Notes: generated from the letters alone by a model not told the origin. A stretch of DNA of 64,000 bases from Taxawa tesnikishii (nom. ined.) (GCA_030247885.1 JAPDRO010000002.1:434001-498000), one strand, 5' to 3'; positions 38,302 to 51,900 are shown, counted from the first letter of the stretch. A program made the numbers and translations.

Positions 38302-41300
38302 GGCACTATAATGTAAAGATGGGAACGACGGATAGCCAAGATGCGACAACGACAGCATCACATCCCACGACCCGAGACAGGTCCACTATCGTGTTGCGCG
38401 ACCGGGGAACGGCCGATATGCGATGCTATGCTGGCGCCTGCATACGCCAGTGGAGCGCTGTAGAAGTCGCAACGAGGCGCTGTAGCGGTGAGGGTCCTTG
38501 TGCTACAACAGTATGCAATGCGGCTGTCGCGTTGGATGGAGAGAGGTTCCTTGTGCGGGACGTGAGCGGGTTTTGGGTGCATGTAGGGATTCGCCAGGGA
38601 TGTTGGCGTACTCAGGTGCAGCACGATCGCGGAGAATTGTGCAGCGACAGATAAGCTTGCGGCTGCGCTGGGAAGCGTGACCCTGCCGGTCGGGACGAGA
38701 GTGCGGAGAGCTTGAGGGCAGCGGGAGAGTCGATTCGATGAATTTCAAGGGCGCTGCAAGGAGTGGCGACGAGCGCAAGGGTAGGCCTGAAAGTCTCGGC
38801 ACCGAGACGGTGGCACAGGACAACCTGGTGTGGTAGCAGCTCCACCGCAGTCGAGGAGTGGGATGCGGACCGCAGCCAAGGTAAAGGAAGCAGGAAGCTA
38901 GTCGAGACGCTTTGACTAATGTGATGCTGAGGGCCGGACGCCAATGCTGACGGAATGCCGCATAAACTACGCGCGCTGGTTTGACAAGCGTGCGATAGCC
39001 ACTAGGGCTCGGCGGCCGACGGAGGCAGAAGCGTGCGTGGACGGTCGACGGATGGATTGCTTGTGCGACGACGACCGCTGGCTGTAGTGGGTGGCCGCTG
39101 CAGCCTGCTTCTGTCGAGAGGAGAGAAGGGGAAGAAGGTAATTGTCGATGCGCGCGCCTGGGAGCACGAGCGAGGGGGATGGGGTCGAAAAGCGGCGCAG
39201 CGATGACAACACTCGTCGCTGGTGTAATCGAGATGGTGGCAGCGATAATGGGCAATAGGATAGGAGCGGGTGATATGAGATGACGGAAGCCGTAGGCAAA
39301 GCAGTCAGCAATAATAATAATAATAATATCGAGCGGCGACGCCAATGAGAAATCGCGGCGTATATGTAGATTGACGGAGAGGCTCGCGACGGGCTAGCGG
39401 GCTATCCTGCCCTGTTCGAGCAGCAGCACGATTAGCCTGCGAAAGCACGTTGACGATGCGGCTGATGTTTGTGAGGGCGATGCTTCGATGTGTGATGCGA
39501 TGCGACGCGACAAAACAGTAACGTTGCGGACGCGGGGGACTGTTGGCCAGCGTTACCTTGTGCTTGTGCTTGTGCTTGGCGGCAGAACCAGGACGAGATG
39601 AATGATGATGATGAGGAGGGTACGCAAGGCCAGATGCAGGGCGCGGGCTCCCGTCTGTGTTAGGATAGCGTGAGTTCAATACACTTGAATCAACTCCGAG
39701 CCGTCGGACGCAGGACACTGCTCCGGTTCCGCGGTCGTTGTCTCGTCGTCGTCCTGCGGTGCTCGTCCAGTCCTGATGTCTTGTCTCGTCTTTCTTCTCG
39801 TTCCATTGTAGCTTTCGATGCGTTGCGATGCGGGCCGGACTGTTGGCGATCAACGGGGTCCACTTCAACGACAAGAAACACACAATGCAGCTTTAGACCA
39901 ATTGGGCCCTCCCGCCTGCTAAACACCCAGTCAAGGGTCGTAGGAGCGCGAGAGCCGGTGATCTCTACGGCATGGAGCGAGCGAGCGCCAAACTTGCGCT
40001 CATGCTCGACGGCTCTAACTAGTTGAATACATATCGCAATGCATACGGGAGCAACCGACCCAATGACCATAACATTGCAGTAGCGGGACTGCTAGTGACC
40101 TCATGCGGCGCAGTACATGGCAGCTGTGCGAATGTGCGCCGTGCAGGTGCAGGCGAAGGGCCCAGAAAGAACAGGGGCTCAGAACTGTTCCCCCGCTTGT
40201 CCTTGCCTGCAGCCTCGCGACAAACGAACACACGCAGGCAAAGGGAACGGCAGAGTCCTGCGTAGATTGTGCTGCATCCAACCCATCCCTGGGAAACGCG
40301 CTACTAGACAGGTCGGCTGCCCGCCTGCGCGAAGAAGAATGAGTGGCTTGTCCGTATGCGGACTGAGCTGAGCCGTTCCTTTCCTCTCCAGATCTCCTCC
40401 TCCGCCTGGCGGCGTTAGCGTATGACCTGCAGACGACCAAGGCTTGGTGATCCTCGAATTGGCAGCCGGATCGTGCTTTGTCCGGCTATCCACATGCCAA
40501 AACATCTGCTTGTCAGTATCCCGCGGGCCTGGATTACCTCACAATGTCAGAAGGTCAGAAAGAAAAAGAAACCTGTCACGAATCCTGCAGTTTCAGAGTT
40601 ACTACCTCGAAGTATAGCTGGCAGAGGAAATGGTTTGTTAGGCGGCGCGTATTATCATCGTTCCTCGTCGGGACAAGATGCTCTCGCTACGCGGCCCGCC
40701 TAGTCGGACTGTGCTATTCCTGAACGGGAAAGAGAGCAATGCAAGGATGCGAATCGGCCAAGCAGAAGGACGCGTTCGTGGCGCGTTCAGTGAGGGGTCG
40801 AATCTCCTCATCCGGCTGCTGTAAGAGGCGCAAATGGCACAGTCATCGAGCCATAAACGGTTGGTGATCCACAGCTCTCCTCAGTCGACAAAGGAAAATT
40901 TCGCATATCACACGGGTCGCAGCTGCCGACATTGCGCGTTTGCCGTTCACGCGAGCACAGTACACAAGCGATGCTGCAGGGTTCCGGGGCGTAGGTGATC
41001 ACTGCAGTCAGCCCGCCCTGGGATTGCTGCGACCTAGCGGCCTTCAAAGTCTCTATTCGCTCAAAGTCGTGATAGCCCATCTACCGAGGAACAACAGAGA
41101 TAAACAACGTCCGAAGCACCGGCACTACTGAGAAGACGGACGGCAGCTCCATAGATTGGAGTACGGACTTTCCTCCGGCGAGCATCATGGGGTCTGTGGA
41201 GAGAGGAGCGCACGCCTCGGTTGCTGTTTTCGCATTGGAAGAACCACGAGATGAGCTAAGATAAAGTTGCGGCAGGCTGCGTCGTCGCAAACCGTGACAG

Positions 41301-42678
41301 AGATCTGTGGTCCATGCTCGATTGCTTTGACGATTGTGATCTTGAAATCTTGCTGACATCTCGCCATCAACCCTATGGCGAGCCGTTACCGCTGCGGCTG
41401 TTGACGGACACAGAACTGTCCCCCATGGCGCCTCTCAACATCAATCGCGATCTTTCGGGCGGTGTAACATTATTTGAGTACGATAACTCTGCCACGATTG
41501 GTGGAACGGCGACAGCAACCTAGGCGGCACCTGCACCGATGGAAAGGTGAGGAGCGAATCGGGATTGCATGAAGCCTTTGTTCCTCACGGCGGATTCCTG
41601 GCACGACGATTCGCCAATGCCATTGTGAGTAGCGATGTTTCAGCTGCGGCAAGTGGTCAGAAGATGAACGGCAATGCAGATCATAGTTCGCCTGAACAGT
41701 CATATGCGAGATGATCGGGGCGCGTTTTAGCATAGCGCAAAGGTTTGCTTCTTCAATCCAAAAGTGTTCCCAAAGGAAGAACATGGTGACTAGAACCTGA
41801 CAGCAGCTGGACTTCGAAATGTTTCAGAGAGCCCTCGCTGGTGATCATCCCTTCACAATCCGAGAGTCCGGAAGGTTTGAGCTTGAGCTATATGGTCGGC
41901 GGGTCCTAGTCTGAAGCCATGCTCGCACCGATTGCCATGATCCAACGCTTAACATGCTCCACAATGGGCACCGAACAGCTTTCGGTTCACGGTTCACGAG
42001 GTCATGCAGCAGAGTAGCAGCTTCAAGGCTTGGTTCGGTATCTGTGACGAACCAAGGTTTTGCATCACGGTCGGTGTATTTAGAGACGAAGCTACACGCG
42101 GCCCCGGAGCTTGTTCCAGTGCCATCGTATTGGTTGGTGCATTTAGCCATGATCCCCCTTAGCCTCCAGTGTCATATCCATACAGCATACCAGACCCTTT
42201 CAACCGAGGACCATTTCGAACGGCGCCGTCAAACACGCACATTCTGCAGGGACTCGATCTTGCAAGACCAAGATCGTAAATGTTCCCTGCAGTGACCCAT
42301 GTCTTGAAGATCTCTTGGCCTCTATTCCCAAGATCGTTCGGATGGTGTGCCAACGTTGGGTCCACGTGCCCGATCGGACGTTTGTATCCATGTCCGAAGT
42401 GGTCTGATGGGGGTGAAGGGAGGCTCCAAGTGTTGCAGCAGAAGACAGGGTCCAGAAGGTTGGTTGTGCATGGTCAAGATATTCAGAATTTCCTTGCGCA
42501 TACTCAAAACGCCTCGCTGATTCTTTTCCCCAGCCCTTCCTCGCAAGAAATCTGTCACTGCTGCAAGACATCCTTTCGCATCAGGTCATGTCATGTATTT
42601 CGTGCCCCAAACTGCAGCTTTGAGGTCCTTCCGTCACAAACAAAGCACCGCTCTTCCAACTGCCACAATGCGAGGCCT
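38302..42678. other. 4.4 kb region with no supportable gene
   Basis: Lies between the RSC7 start and the APQ12 stop. Minus-strand open frames of 192 and 280 residues (38503-39883) are Pro/Ser/Arg-rich, overlap one another and show no domain, so they are not called. Several frames between 41.8 and 42.6 kb have some coding-like stretches but change frame constantly. Six AAT copies lie at 39310-39327 and three CTTGTG-type copies near 39562. It may hold a long RSC7 leader, an unrecognised gene, or nothing. Confidence 0.35.
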
Positions 42679-43169
42679 TCATCCATCAGTACCGTGCCTG
42701 TCTTCCCCATGACCAGCCCTCTGCTGTGTCATTCTCGCAGCATCGGATCGCTCTTTCCAGAACTGATACTCCTGCCAGAAAGTGCTGGCCAGGTATCCCA
42801 TGTCCTCCATAGCTCCGTCCGGTCCGCGATTGTACAGCCAGACACCAATCGCAATGATGCTGCCCCAGAAAATGATTCGTTGCGCTAGTCGTACCCAGAA
42901 CATGACGGCCTGGTAAAGCATGTTGAGTATCTTGAGCGAGATGAAGAGGATGATGAGCAGCAGAGCTATCGTCGCAAGATCTGGTTTTTCGGACAGCATT
43001 GGAAGGAGGTGTGCACGTGCGGTTGACGCGATGGAGAGGAGAGGTCGAAGGTATGCCGGGCTTCTGTTCGTGGCTGCAACATGGAAGAGGTACTGCGCCC
43101 AGTCTACACCATCTTAGCATTGCCAATGACAAGTGAATGCGGGTGATGCCTACCATGAACAACATCCAT
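42679..43169 (-). CDS. APQ12: Apq12, nuclear envelope/ER membrane protein
   Basis: Apq12 helps nuclear pore assembly, mRNA export and membrane lipid balance at the nuclear envelope and ER. The first exon (43154-43169) holds only 16 coding bases, then a 50-nt intron (GTAGGC...GTGTAG) and exon 42679-43103, together 146 residues. After DWAQYLFHVA the protein has two hydrophobic segments, IALLLIILFISLKILNMLY and RIIFWGSIIAIGVWLYN, with the conserved NRGPDG and FWQEYQFW after them. The tail is short and polar. The start is set by the splice; the first long open frame alone would miss the N-terminal 40 residues. It shares a 321-base promoter with PRP46. Confidence 0.85.
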
Positions 43170-43490
43170 GATGGGCGTTTGGAGACAGTCTGTTTAGCGG
43201 TGTACTTCACGGAAATATTCTTCAGACCGTGTGCTTGAGCAGCAAGAGACTACAGTATGTACAGGGCACAAATCAAGTATCCTTGAATACACCGATGATC
43301 GCAGTCGATCCGTGAACACACAAATTATGCGCGTTGTTGATGTGTTTTCTAAGGGCATCATTCATTCATTCAACCGTTCGACATGACATGTGAAACCCTG
43401 CGGGTCTTGCCGGCCGAACCTTGGACTTTCGCAACGCGAGCTGGACGGACCTTCACTATCTTTCCACTTGCAATTGCACACATCAATACA
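43170..43490. promoter_or_regulatory. Bidirectional promoter of APQ12 and PRP46
   Basis: 321 bases between divergent starts. A frame continuous with PRP46 runs back to 43383, so an upstream start there is formally possible, but homology begins after 43491. No distinctive motif noted. Confidence 0.5.
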
Positions 43491-44960
43491 ATGGCAGAAG
43501 TCGCCGCAGCCTCAGAACTCGTACGAAAGTCAGCAAAACGCACGCGTGAAGTTTTCGCCGCTGACTTCGGCGCGCCCTCCGCTCTTGAGAAGTTTCCACA
43601 GCCATCTGCTGCGCCTCCAGTACCTTCTCCTTCAGACAATGCGCAGCGCGCCAGCGTTGCCGTCCGGATACGAAATGAATATGCGGACGTGAAAGAGCTG
43701 CCGCCTGTGCTTGCAGCGAAGCAGGCAAACGCAGCAGCCTCGGCGGCAGCGAGGCGAAAGAAGCCAAAGCAGGAAGATCAGGCATCAGACCCCAAAATGG
43801 CTAAGATGATCGAGGGCATATCGACACAAGTACCATCGACCACTGGCATGTCCAACGCGCTCACATTGCGTGCAAACGGCACGGGCGCGAGGTTACCACC
43901 TAACGCAAACGGGCCCACGCCGCAAAGGAATACACCTTCGTCGAGCTTGGTGAGGAGGGATAACATACGGCAGCAAAAGCCAGAATGGCACCCACCATGG
44001 AAGCTTATGCGCGTCATCTCCGGACATCTGGGTTGGGTACGCGCGTTGGCGATAGAGCCTGGAAACCAGTGGTTCGCGTCAGGAGCCGGTGACAGGACAA
44101 TCAAGATTTGGGATTTGGCGTCTGGCACGCTCAAGCTCACACTCACGGGTCACATCTCGACGGTTCGAGGGCTGGCGGTCAGCCCAAGGCATCCATACTT
44201 GTTCAGCTGCGCCGAGGACAAGAAGGTCAAGTGCTGGGATCTTGAGACGAACAAGGTCATTCGCGACTACCACGGACATCTGAGCGGTGTTTACACCCTT
44301 TCGTTGCACCCTACCCTCGATGTTCTCTGTACTGGAGGTCGTGATGGCGTGGTCAGAGTATGGGACATGCGAACACGATCAAACATCCACGTTCTTTCCG
44401 GACATAAGCAGACGGTGTCCAGCGTCGTCTGCCAGGAAGCTGATCCCCAAGTCATATCCTCTTCCCTTGACTCTACGATCCGCATGTGGGACCTTGCAGC
44501 CGGAAAGACTATGGGTGTTCTGACGCACCACAAGAAGGGCGTACGCGCCCTGGCCACGCATCCTACCGAATTCACCTTCGCTTCCGGTTCTTCGGCACAA
44601 ATTAAGCAGTGGAAATGCCCTGAGGGCGCCTTCATGCAGAACTTCGACGGACACAACAGCATCATCAATACACTCGCAGTCAACGAGGACAACGTCATGT
44701 TCTCCGGCGGCGACAACGGCTCAATCGCCTTCTGGGACTGGAAAACAGGTCACAAATTCCAACACGAAGAGAGTATTGCACAGCCGGGAAGTCTGGACGC
44801 CGAGGCAGGCATCATGAGTAGCATGTTCGATTTGACGGGTTTGAGGTTGATCACCGGTGAGGCGGATAAGACGATCAAGGTCTGGAAGCAGGATGAGAGC
44901 GCAACTGAAGAGACGCACCCTCTGCAGTGGCAGCCCACGTTGGGCCGGCAGAAGTATTGA
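43491..44960 (+). CDS. PRP46: Pre-mRNA splicing factor Prp46/PLRG1, WD40 protein
   Basis: Core member of the NineTeen complex that stabilises the activated spliceosome. A single exon encodes 489 residues from 43491; an in-frame ATG at 43383 would add 36. An Ala/Lys-rich N-terminal region (RRKKPKQ) leads to the conserved entry [20 protein letters not shown], then seven WD40 repeats: [72 protein letters not shown] and [12 protein letters not shown]. The short tail [14 protein letters not shown] is characteristic of PLRG1/Prp46. It diverges from APQ12 and converges on the HET gene. Confidence 0.94.
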   Translation: MAEVAAASELVRKSAKRTREVFAADFGAPSALEKFPQPSAAPPVPSPSDNAQRASVAVRIRNEYADVKELPPVLAAKQANAAASAAARRKKPKQEDQASDPKMAKMIEGISTQVPSTTGMSNALTLRANGTGARLPPNANGPTPQRNTPSSSLVRRDNIRQQKPEWHPPWKLMRVISGHLGWVRALAIEPGNQWFASGAGDRTIKIWDLASGTLKLTLTGHISTVRGLAVSPRHPYLFSCAEDKKVKCWDLETNKVIRDYHGHLSGVYTLSLHPTLDVLCTGGRDGVVRVWDMRTRSNIHVLSGHKQTVSSVVCQEADPQVISSSLDSTIRMWDLAAGKTMGVLTHHKKGVRALATHPTEFTFASGSSAQIKQWKCPEGAFMQNFDGHNSIINTLAVNEDNVMFSGGDNGSIAFWDWKTGHKFQHEESIAQPGSLDAEAGIMSSMFDLTGLRLITGEADKTIKVWKQDESATEETHPLQWQPTLGRQKY

Positions 44961-45617
44961 TGGACGGAACGGGAGGGATGACATTGTTGAGCTGATAGCC
45001 GAAGATGGAAAGAAGTGGTTACATGAGGGCACTGCTACTTGATGCTTCGGAACCGACAAAAGGGGTTTCATTGCCCGCTGCTTCCCTTTCTGTACTTGTG
45101 GAACATTGCAGCAGGAGTCAGGCAGCCCGTAGTCGTCTCGGGAACGTCACACAGGCAACGAGAAGGTCACGGGTTGTGTTGACCAAGTCTAGTCTGGACG
45201 TTCCTTCCGATTTGTGCATCTGTCACTGTCTTCATCTTGAGCATCTTTGCTCTGTTAACCCAGGTGCCTGCTGGATCTGGAAGCGCGCCTGTGCGACAGC
45301 TGAGATAGAGCTCAAAAAAAAAATGAAGTATGCAGTTTGCGGCACGCCTCGCGTTCCTTCCCCTCATGTGCCTGCGGTCTTTCTTTCTGCTAATCCTCCC
45401 ATTGGCCTGTGCCACGGGTGGTTAGCAGGGCTCGCACTCGCACTCTTCTCGATCAGTGATGAACAACATCGACATTTGCACAGCAGCAGCGAGGCTTTGC
45501 GGCGAAAGCAACTCTTCGAACAATGGTACCGATCTCCTGAAGAATCTGCGTTACAAGTCTTGCCCCGTCGCTAGAGCAGGTTTTTTGACGACGATTTACC
45601 GCTGGGATCACAGCGTA
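44961..45617. other. Convergent 3' region of PRP46 and the HET gene
   Basis: About 660 bases with no gene or repeat of note beyond an A9 run near 45313. Confidence 0.4.
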
Positions 45618-47919
45618 CTATACCAGAGTGATTGGTACAGTCTCGTCGTCGAGTGTGAGCTTCATGCCCTGACTTGGCTCGGAGTTGTGACGATGTTGGA
45701 CCTGTGCCATTCCCGTGTATCCACTTGCTTCGCCGACGAAATAATAGTGGCTATGTTGACCTGCCACTTTCCGAACGATGCAAAGATTCTCCACTCCGTG
45801 AATCTTGCAAAGCAGATCGCCTTCCCTGACAGGAGCAGGAGATACTCCGCAATCAAAGTCATCGAACACGAAGAAGGTCCTGTTCTGGCAGCGCTCCTGC
45901 TCAAGCTGTCTAATATAATCCGAATGCAACTCGGCCGTGTTCGACACTCGAGAGCTGTGAGGTTGCAAAAGCCCCTCCAGAGCGTATAGGGTCTCCCTCG
46001 ATCGCATATTGTGGCCCGAGTTGTAAGGGTTGAACTTGCTTTGGGTTCCAGCCGGATTGGCGTAATCGCAATATGCAGCAAGTAAATGGCAGAAGGCCTC
46101 CAATCGCATATAAAATCCACGAGCGCCAGCTAGGCTGCCTGCGCCTGAACGCACTTGGGCATTCGAGACTTTACGAGCGTCTAGGATACATGCACAATTA
46201 GGATCGTTGTTTTTCCCCGTATGTCCTTTGCCGATTAGGTCATAGCATTCCATCTGCCAAACCCAGAGTTGCACACATTCCAAGAGAGCAGAATCCGAAA
46301 GATCAATCTGGGCAACACAATCCCGCCCGGTGTGAGACTTTCTGCGGACAAGATCCTCGACGGCCGGACTTCGACCGTAGAAGTCACTCAGAAACCCACC
46401 ATGCTGGCCGCAGAACCCCACGAGTGGGACCAATAATTTGTTTCTCTCTGCTTCAATCGAACGATCGCGATATGTCTGCAGTCTTTGCATATAAAGCTTC
46501 CAGGCATCGGCGATCTCCTCCCAAAATGAGCGCATATAGAACCCTGTAGTCGGATCTTTCGGATCAAGCGCTTGAGCACCTGTGATACGGCCAACAATCT
46601 TGCCATACACGGTCAATTTATTAAGTCTTGTAGTACTTGCCATTTTCAGTGCTACTTCTATATCTTGCTCCAGCATCTGCCAGCCTTTCTCGCGATCCCT
46701 GTCGAGGAGGCTGGTGAACATGTCCGTGATTCCGTCCGCAGTCAAGTCGAAGCTCCTTGACCTCCTGTCTTTTGGCGGTATATAGCGATGGGTCATGTGA
46801 GGAACGTGTTCGGCGGCCAGACCCTCAATGGCCATGTGTCTTCTTTCAGAGGTATGGCGGCGAGCGAAAGCATCCAACTTCTGCAACTCAGCCGCATCCA
46901 GAGCCGTCCAGTCGATCACCCAAGAAGGAACGCTGAGGCGCTTTTTGCCTGAGCGTAGTGGAGTAGACGTAGGCTGCGTTCGTGTACAAGAGTGCAAGCA
47001 CTGGCATGGATCATGACGGCCTCCTCGGAAACCGTAGTGGAATAGGTTATGGGTAGACCGTTCCACCTCGTGGGATTGAGTAAGCTCAGAGTGGCGTAGA
47101 TGCGATCTCGGGGCAATGTAGCTTTGAAACCAGCCGTCGACACCAACAAATCCAGGAGGGTCATGACATCCTGACGGAGTGACTCCTCGAGCGCGGGCAA
47201 CCGCAACCAGAAATCAGGCACAGCACCTGTTCTCAGAAATGCGACACGAGGAGGCATGGAGTCTTCCTGTGCCGTGGAGTCTGTGGCGCCGAGACCGGCA
47301 TTCTTTAACCACTCGCGGAAGCCGATCGCCTTGTCTTCGTATCGGATGAAAATTTTGTGTGAATGCACAACTTCCTGAACAACCCAGATTCTTTCAAACC
47401 AATCGAGGGTTGTAGTGTTCTTCTTTGACAGCTCAACTGACGAACCAAACGGCGAATCGGCATCTCTGAAAGCACCCTCACCCAACCAGATCCACGTCTG
47501 AACGGACTTGTTGAAGATGTTACCCATCATAGGCACCTGCGCCGCTTTGTCCGCATCATCATCCTGATTGATGCAGATAGCGTCTATCCAAAAGCTGTAA
47601 GCTCTGGCCGGATGCCTGAAGCACCGAAGAGCATCCTCGAGATTAGTTGTTATAGGTAGTCGCGCACTTCCCAGACAGATCGAGCCAGTGGGCAGTCCAG
47701 CCCACCTGTACGAGACGGCTATGTAATGAAGGTAAACATCGTCCAGATTCTCTAAGCTCAGTGTACCATACAGCGGGTCCGTCCGGTCCTGAGCTGGGTG
47801 TAGGGAGAGAATGCGAACCTGGTTTTTGTGGCATCCGGTCGCGAGTTTTTGTAGACCTCGTCCATTGACGACGCAAGAAGCGTCTTGAAGGTAGGCCTTC
47901 TCGGCAGCGGGATTGCCAT
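45618..47919 (-). CDS. HET-domain (heterokaryon incompatibility-type) protein with two one-base breaks in sequence
   Basis: HET-domain proteins mediate or resemble effectors of non-self recognition in fungi. The likely start is 47919 (another at 47873). Domain landmarks: QVRILSLHPAQ, YIAVSYRWAG, WIDAICINQDD, WIWLGEG, IWVVQEVVHS and DRIYATLSLLNP. A long C-terminal half follows with the usual ending region (FFVFDDFDCGVSPAPVREGD, GYTGMAQ). The open frames do not join directly. At 47823-47827 and 46942-46946 runs of five T (A on the coding strand) would each need six to keep the frame, giving DATKNQVRIL and HYAQAKKRLSVPSWVIDW. HET genes often decay, but these two breaks match the error type seen in essential genes here. 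With both bases the protein is about 767 residues without introns. Confidence 0.75.
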
Positions 47920-48919
47920 GGAGGACAGTAGGCTCAATCTATAGTGACTAGTTGTCCTTTGTCTCGGACGCGTAAGCAGCTGAATGCATCCTGTCGGTTT
48001 TCTGCACCACGCATGAACGGTTTGTTCACGGTTCTGAGCACTGACCGTGCCTTACTCTCAGTACCTGTAACATGTGTTGTGACAATGGCTTCTGCAGATG
48101 AGGCGCAGCCCACACATAGGAGGATAGTTCGGCGCGCCTCACTGCTGCTCGGCTGATATTGTCCGTTAGCGGCGCATGACCTACCGTGAACACCATTGGT
48201 GCGTTAGTTGCCGCTCAATCCACGAAACAAGAGAAGGCAGAGCGGAATACGTAGGTACCTATACATCCAATAGCCGCCGGGAGATGTGATGGTACAGAGT
48301 GTACTGCGGTTTGCTGCAAGGAACGTGCAAGCCTCCGTTTGCGTAGTTATTGAGGAAGCTACGGGTTTGTTCAGCATGGGAAGGTTGGAAACGCGGCATG
48401 GAAATCAGCACTGCGCTCGGAGGGCAGTGCGTTGCGGTGTCCTATGATCGGGTAACGCGGCGCGGCAAGGCTTCCGAGGCACGGGAAACAGGCAAAAGAA
48501 AAAGAAAACCGGTTCATGCATGGCTTGATTTGGTCTGGTCTGGTTTGGTTTGGTTTGGTTTTGGTTTGGTTTGGTTAGTCGAGTAACAACACGGTCAACA
48601 CTGCCCCGTCACGGATCCATCTCCTGAACTCGACACCTAAACTCCCCTTCCGGCGCACCTGAAAACCCCACCGTCCTACTACAACCGTCCCTCATTCCTC
48701 TGTCACGCAAGAGTCCTGGGGAGCCTTATCAGAGGCACGTTGTTCGTTTCTCCCCTGTCGAAACGCCTTTGACTCGGCGCCACAGCACTAGCCACAACTG
48801 TATCTCTAATCTTCCGAGAGTTACCGCCCATCACCTCTCCTACAGAACTTTGTGCCTCATCACCCACCCTCTCCCTGTCCCGGATTTGCGGATCTGCGTG
48901 GAGTCATCCAGCTATCACC
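47920..48919. promoter_or_regulatory. Divergent promoter of the HET gene and SSK2
   Basis: 1 kb without a gene. A TTTGG/TCTGG-type repeat occupies about 48529-48576, followed by a C/T-rich leader before SSK2. Confidence 0.5.
48529..48576 (+). repeat. Imperfect TTTGG tandem repeat
   Basis: About nine copies of TTTGG/TCTGG with one unit lengthened by a T. It lies about 350 bases upstream of SSK2. Confidence 0.8.
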
Positions 48920-51900
48920 ATGACCAGCCCACCTCGTGCTGTGCGCTTCCAAGCACACAACGAGCCTCCACGAGCCCCTGCCCCGGAGGAGATGACGATG
49001 CTGGACGAGTCAGCCGAACGACCAGACCTCCATACGGTCGACTCTTCAGGTACTGCCTCGTCGGAGGAATACGAATCTGAGGCACTGGGTTCGGATCCGG
49101 AAAGCTACCCAAACGGCCCACAAAGAGTGCAATTCACGCCTGGCTCCTCTCTCGGCGTAGACGAAATCGCCCCTATGACCTCCGGATCAGTATATGGCTG
49201 GCCACCTACAGCTCAAGGACGGGCAAGAGGTGGTAGCGGAGGCGAGCATCAAGTACCGCCACAGCTTGTAACGAACGGGCTGCACAGCAGTCAAAGGGCT
49301 GTTCGACCGGCGAACATCAGGCAGCCATCCAACGCATATGCGCCAGCTAGGAGACCGCATCAATATTCGCTGAACTCCACAAGCAGCCGGCGCACAGCTT
49401 CAACCAATCGAATGAGAAGGAACCCAAATGCAGAATACAGAGCGCAGGAGAAGGCATACGTTCAGAGGATACGGCAGGATGCGCCCGGAGAGAACGACTT
49501 CTTCAACGTGGAACCAAGCACGCCTAGCTTGGGTTACAGTGAAGGATCGGAAACGGATGAATCACCTTCTACTGCCGACCATCTGGAACATGACCCATAT
49601 GACCAGGAGACCTTGCTATACTACGGTAACGATGACATGCAGCCTTCGATGGAAGAACTCAAGATACCCGAAAACAGGGAACGTCTCGAGTGGCACTCGA
49701 TGCTGGCCAACGTCCTTACTGGAGATGTAGTGAAACAGGAGAAGAAACGTTTGATCGGCGGTACAGAACAACAGGGAGAGAGTACACTGAAGACCGAGGT
49801 CTGGATGGGTGTGAGGGCAAGGTGCTGCGGACGAACGCTTGCCGCCCAGCGGCGCATGATCGAGGATGGCAGGGCAAAAGTCAAACCATCCATCGAGGCA
49901 ATCATCACCTTTGAAATCAAGGGCGAAGCAGAAGTTGGGAAAGCGCCACTGGAACAGGTGTTGGACATTGTTCGGAAGATCGAAAAGATCGAGGGCCTTT
50001 ACCCTACACGCCAGGCTTTCGAAGCTGCAAACCCAAGAGCAGCATCTGCTGCATATCATGAGAGCTGTGATGCAGTCATTGCGTGGCACAACACCACTGA
50101 GCTCATCAATACAGAGTTGGGCGTTCTGCAGAGCTGGGTTGGCAATGAAGAGCTGGATTTCGTGAAGCCAAGGAACCGAGCTTCTGGCGAAAGTCAAAGT
50201 CAACTCTTCGATGAGTCTTCCTTCATTGACAGGATTCTGAAGGAAGATGGGCTGAAGTCTCTGCAAGGGGATAATAGCCTTCTGTATGGCGTGAACGCTG
50301 TCATCCATAAGGCCAAGGCTACTCTTATTGGTAACGCTGAAGCTTTTGCTGACCGACACCTACCGCCATATATCGAGGAGCTACTCACTCTCATTAACTT
50401 CCCCTCTCGTCTCATTCAGGAAATCATCCGTATGCGTCTCAGTTATGCCAAGAAGATGAAGGACCCCGCACAGCAGGGCGTCATGATGGCTGAACAGATG
50501 ATTTTGCAGTTCCAAATACTGCTCAAACTAGCCGTCCAGATCAAGGAGGCATATACAGTCATTGCTCAGCCTGAGCCTGGTTGGGATCTCCCGCCGTGCA
50601 TCGATGACAACTTCGATCGTGTGGTGCTCGATGCTTTGAGGTTCTACTTCAAGATGCTGAACTGGAAGCTCATGGCCAACAAGAACACTTTCAAGGAGGC
50701 AGAAATTCTGGAACAGGAATGGGGCTTTTCCAATGAGCTCGGCAGACACTTGGAAGGGGGTGACGTGGAGGTCGCTGAGCAGTTCAGGTATGTGTTTCGT
50801 TTGGACGTCACGGTTGCCTTCACATCCTGATGATATCGTAGTTCTCTCACTTCCAAATCCTTGTCCCGCTTGACTAGTCACTTCGAGCGGGAGCTTCAGA
50901 AGAGGCCCGACGAAGTCGCTGGCGCTGAGATGGACAAGCGATACAAGAACATCCTTGACTCCGTCCGTGTCCGGCAGCGAAAGATCTTCCGTTTCTCAAG
51001 GATACTTACGCAGCGTTTTGAGAATGCTACCGAATACAGCATCAACCTGCAATCGGACCATTTCCAGGATCTGATCGATTCACTTATTATATCCGGTCAT
51101 TTCCTGGTTGAGACATCGGCAAGTGCGGAAAAGAATGGCATGTACATTGTAGCCTCGCCATCCTTGCAAGATCGACCAAAAGATATCCAATCCCTTCTTG
51201 GTACTTGTTATCACGCCGAAGACAACCCGGAGGATCCGTCTAATCCTTACATTTTGATTCTCAAGCCTGAAAACCCTCTTTACTGGGACGGTGCCCGTCT
51301 GGATGACAGCACCATCCGCCAACCTCATCTTGACCTCAGGCCGGGACACCTGCGATTGATCGCTGACGGCTCACAGCAGCGTCTCGCTAATGCCAATATG
51401 GCCTTCATGATCTCCGTCAACATGGACCTCGATGTCACTGTTCCACTACGGGCAAATCTCACCCGTGTTAACCAGGAATTGCAGAAGATCAAGCGCACGA
51501 CCTACAAACTCTCCAACACCATCATGGACAGTGTGGAGATTGTGCGTAAGCAGACTGTCGGTCTGGAGTGCCAGGAACTCATTCAGACTTGTTTCGCTTT
51601 CGCGACAGAATTCGGACAGCGTTCCGTTCTGTACATGGACGCTAACCGCCGGGCTTACCACAATCTGAAGATGACTCGTCTCGCTCTGGACTGGGTCAGC
51701 TTCATCTGCGATGATTGTGTCGCAAGCGACAGAAAGACGTTCCGATGGGCTGTTGTTGCTTTGGAGTTTGCCATGATGAGGACGCGTGGTCAAAACATTT
51801 TGTCCATCAGTGAGTCTGAGTACTCCGAGCTGCGTGCCAAAGTCGGTGGCTGTATGAGTCTACTCATTAGTCATTTCGATATTATGGGTGCGAGATCTAC

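Noticed and set aside
38503-39883. Two long minus-strand open frames upstream of RSC7
   Set aside because: They overlap in different frames, are Pro/Ser/Arg-rich and include an AAT repeat read as polyisoleucine; no family recognised.
42280-42888. A 202-residue plus-strand open frame
   Set aside because: Its second half is antisense to the APQ12 exon; no domain.
49616-50359. A 247-residue minus-strand open frame
   Set aside because: Antisense to SSK2; no domain.
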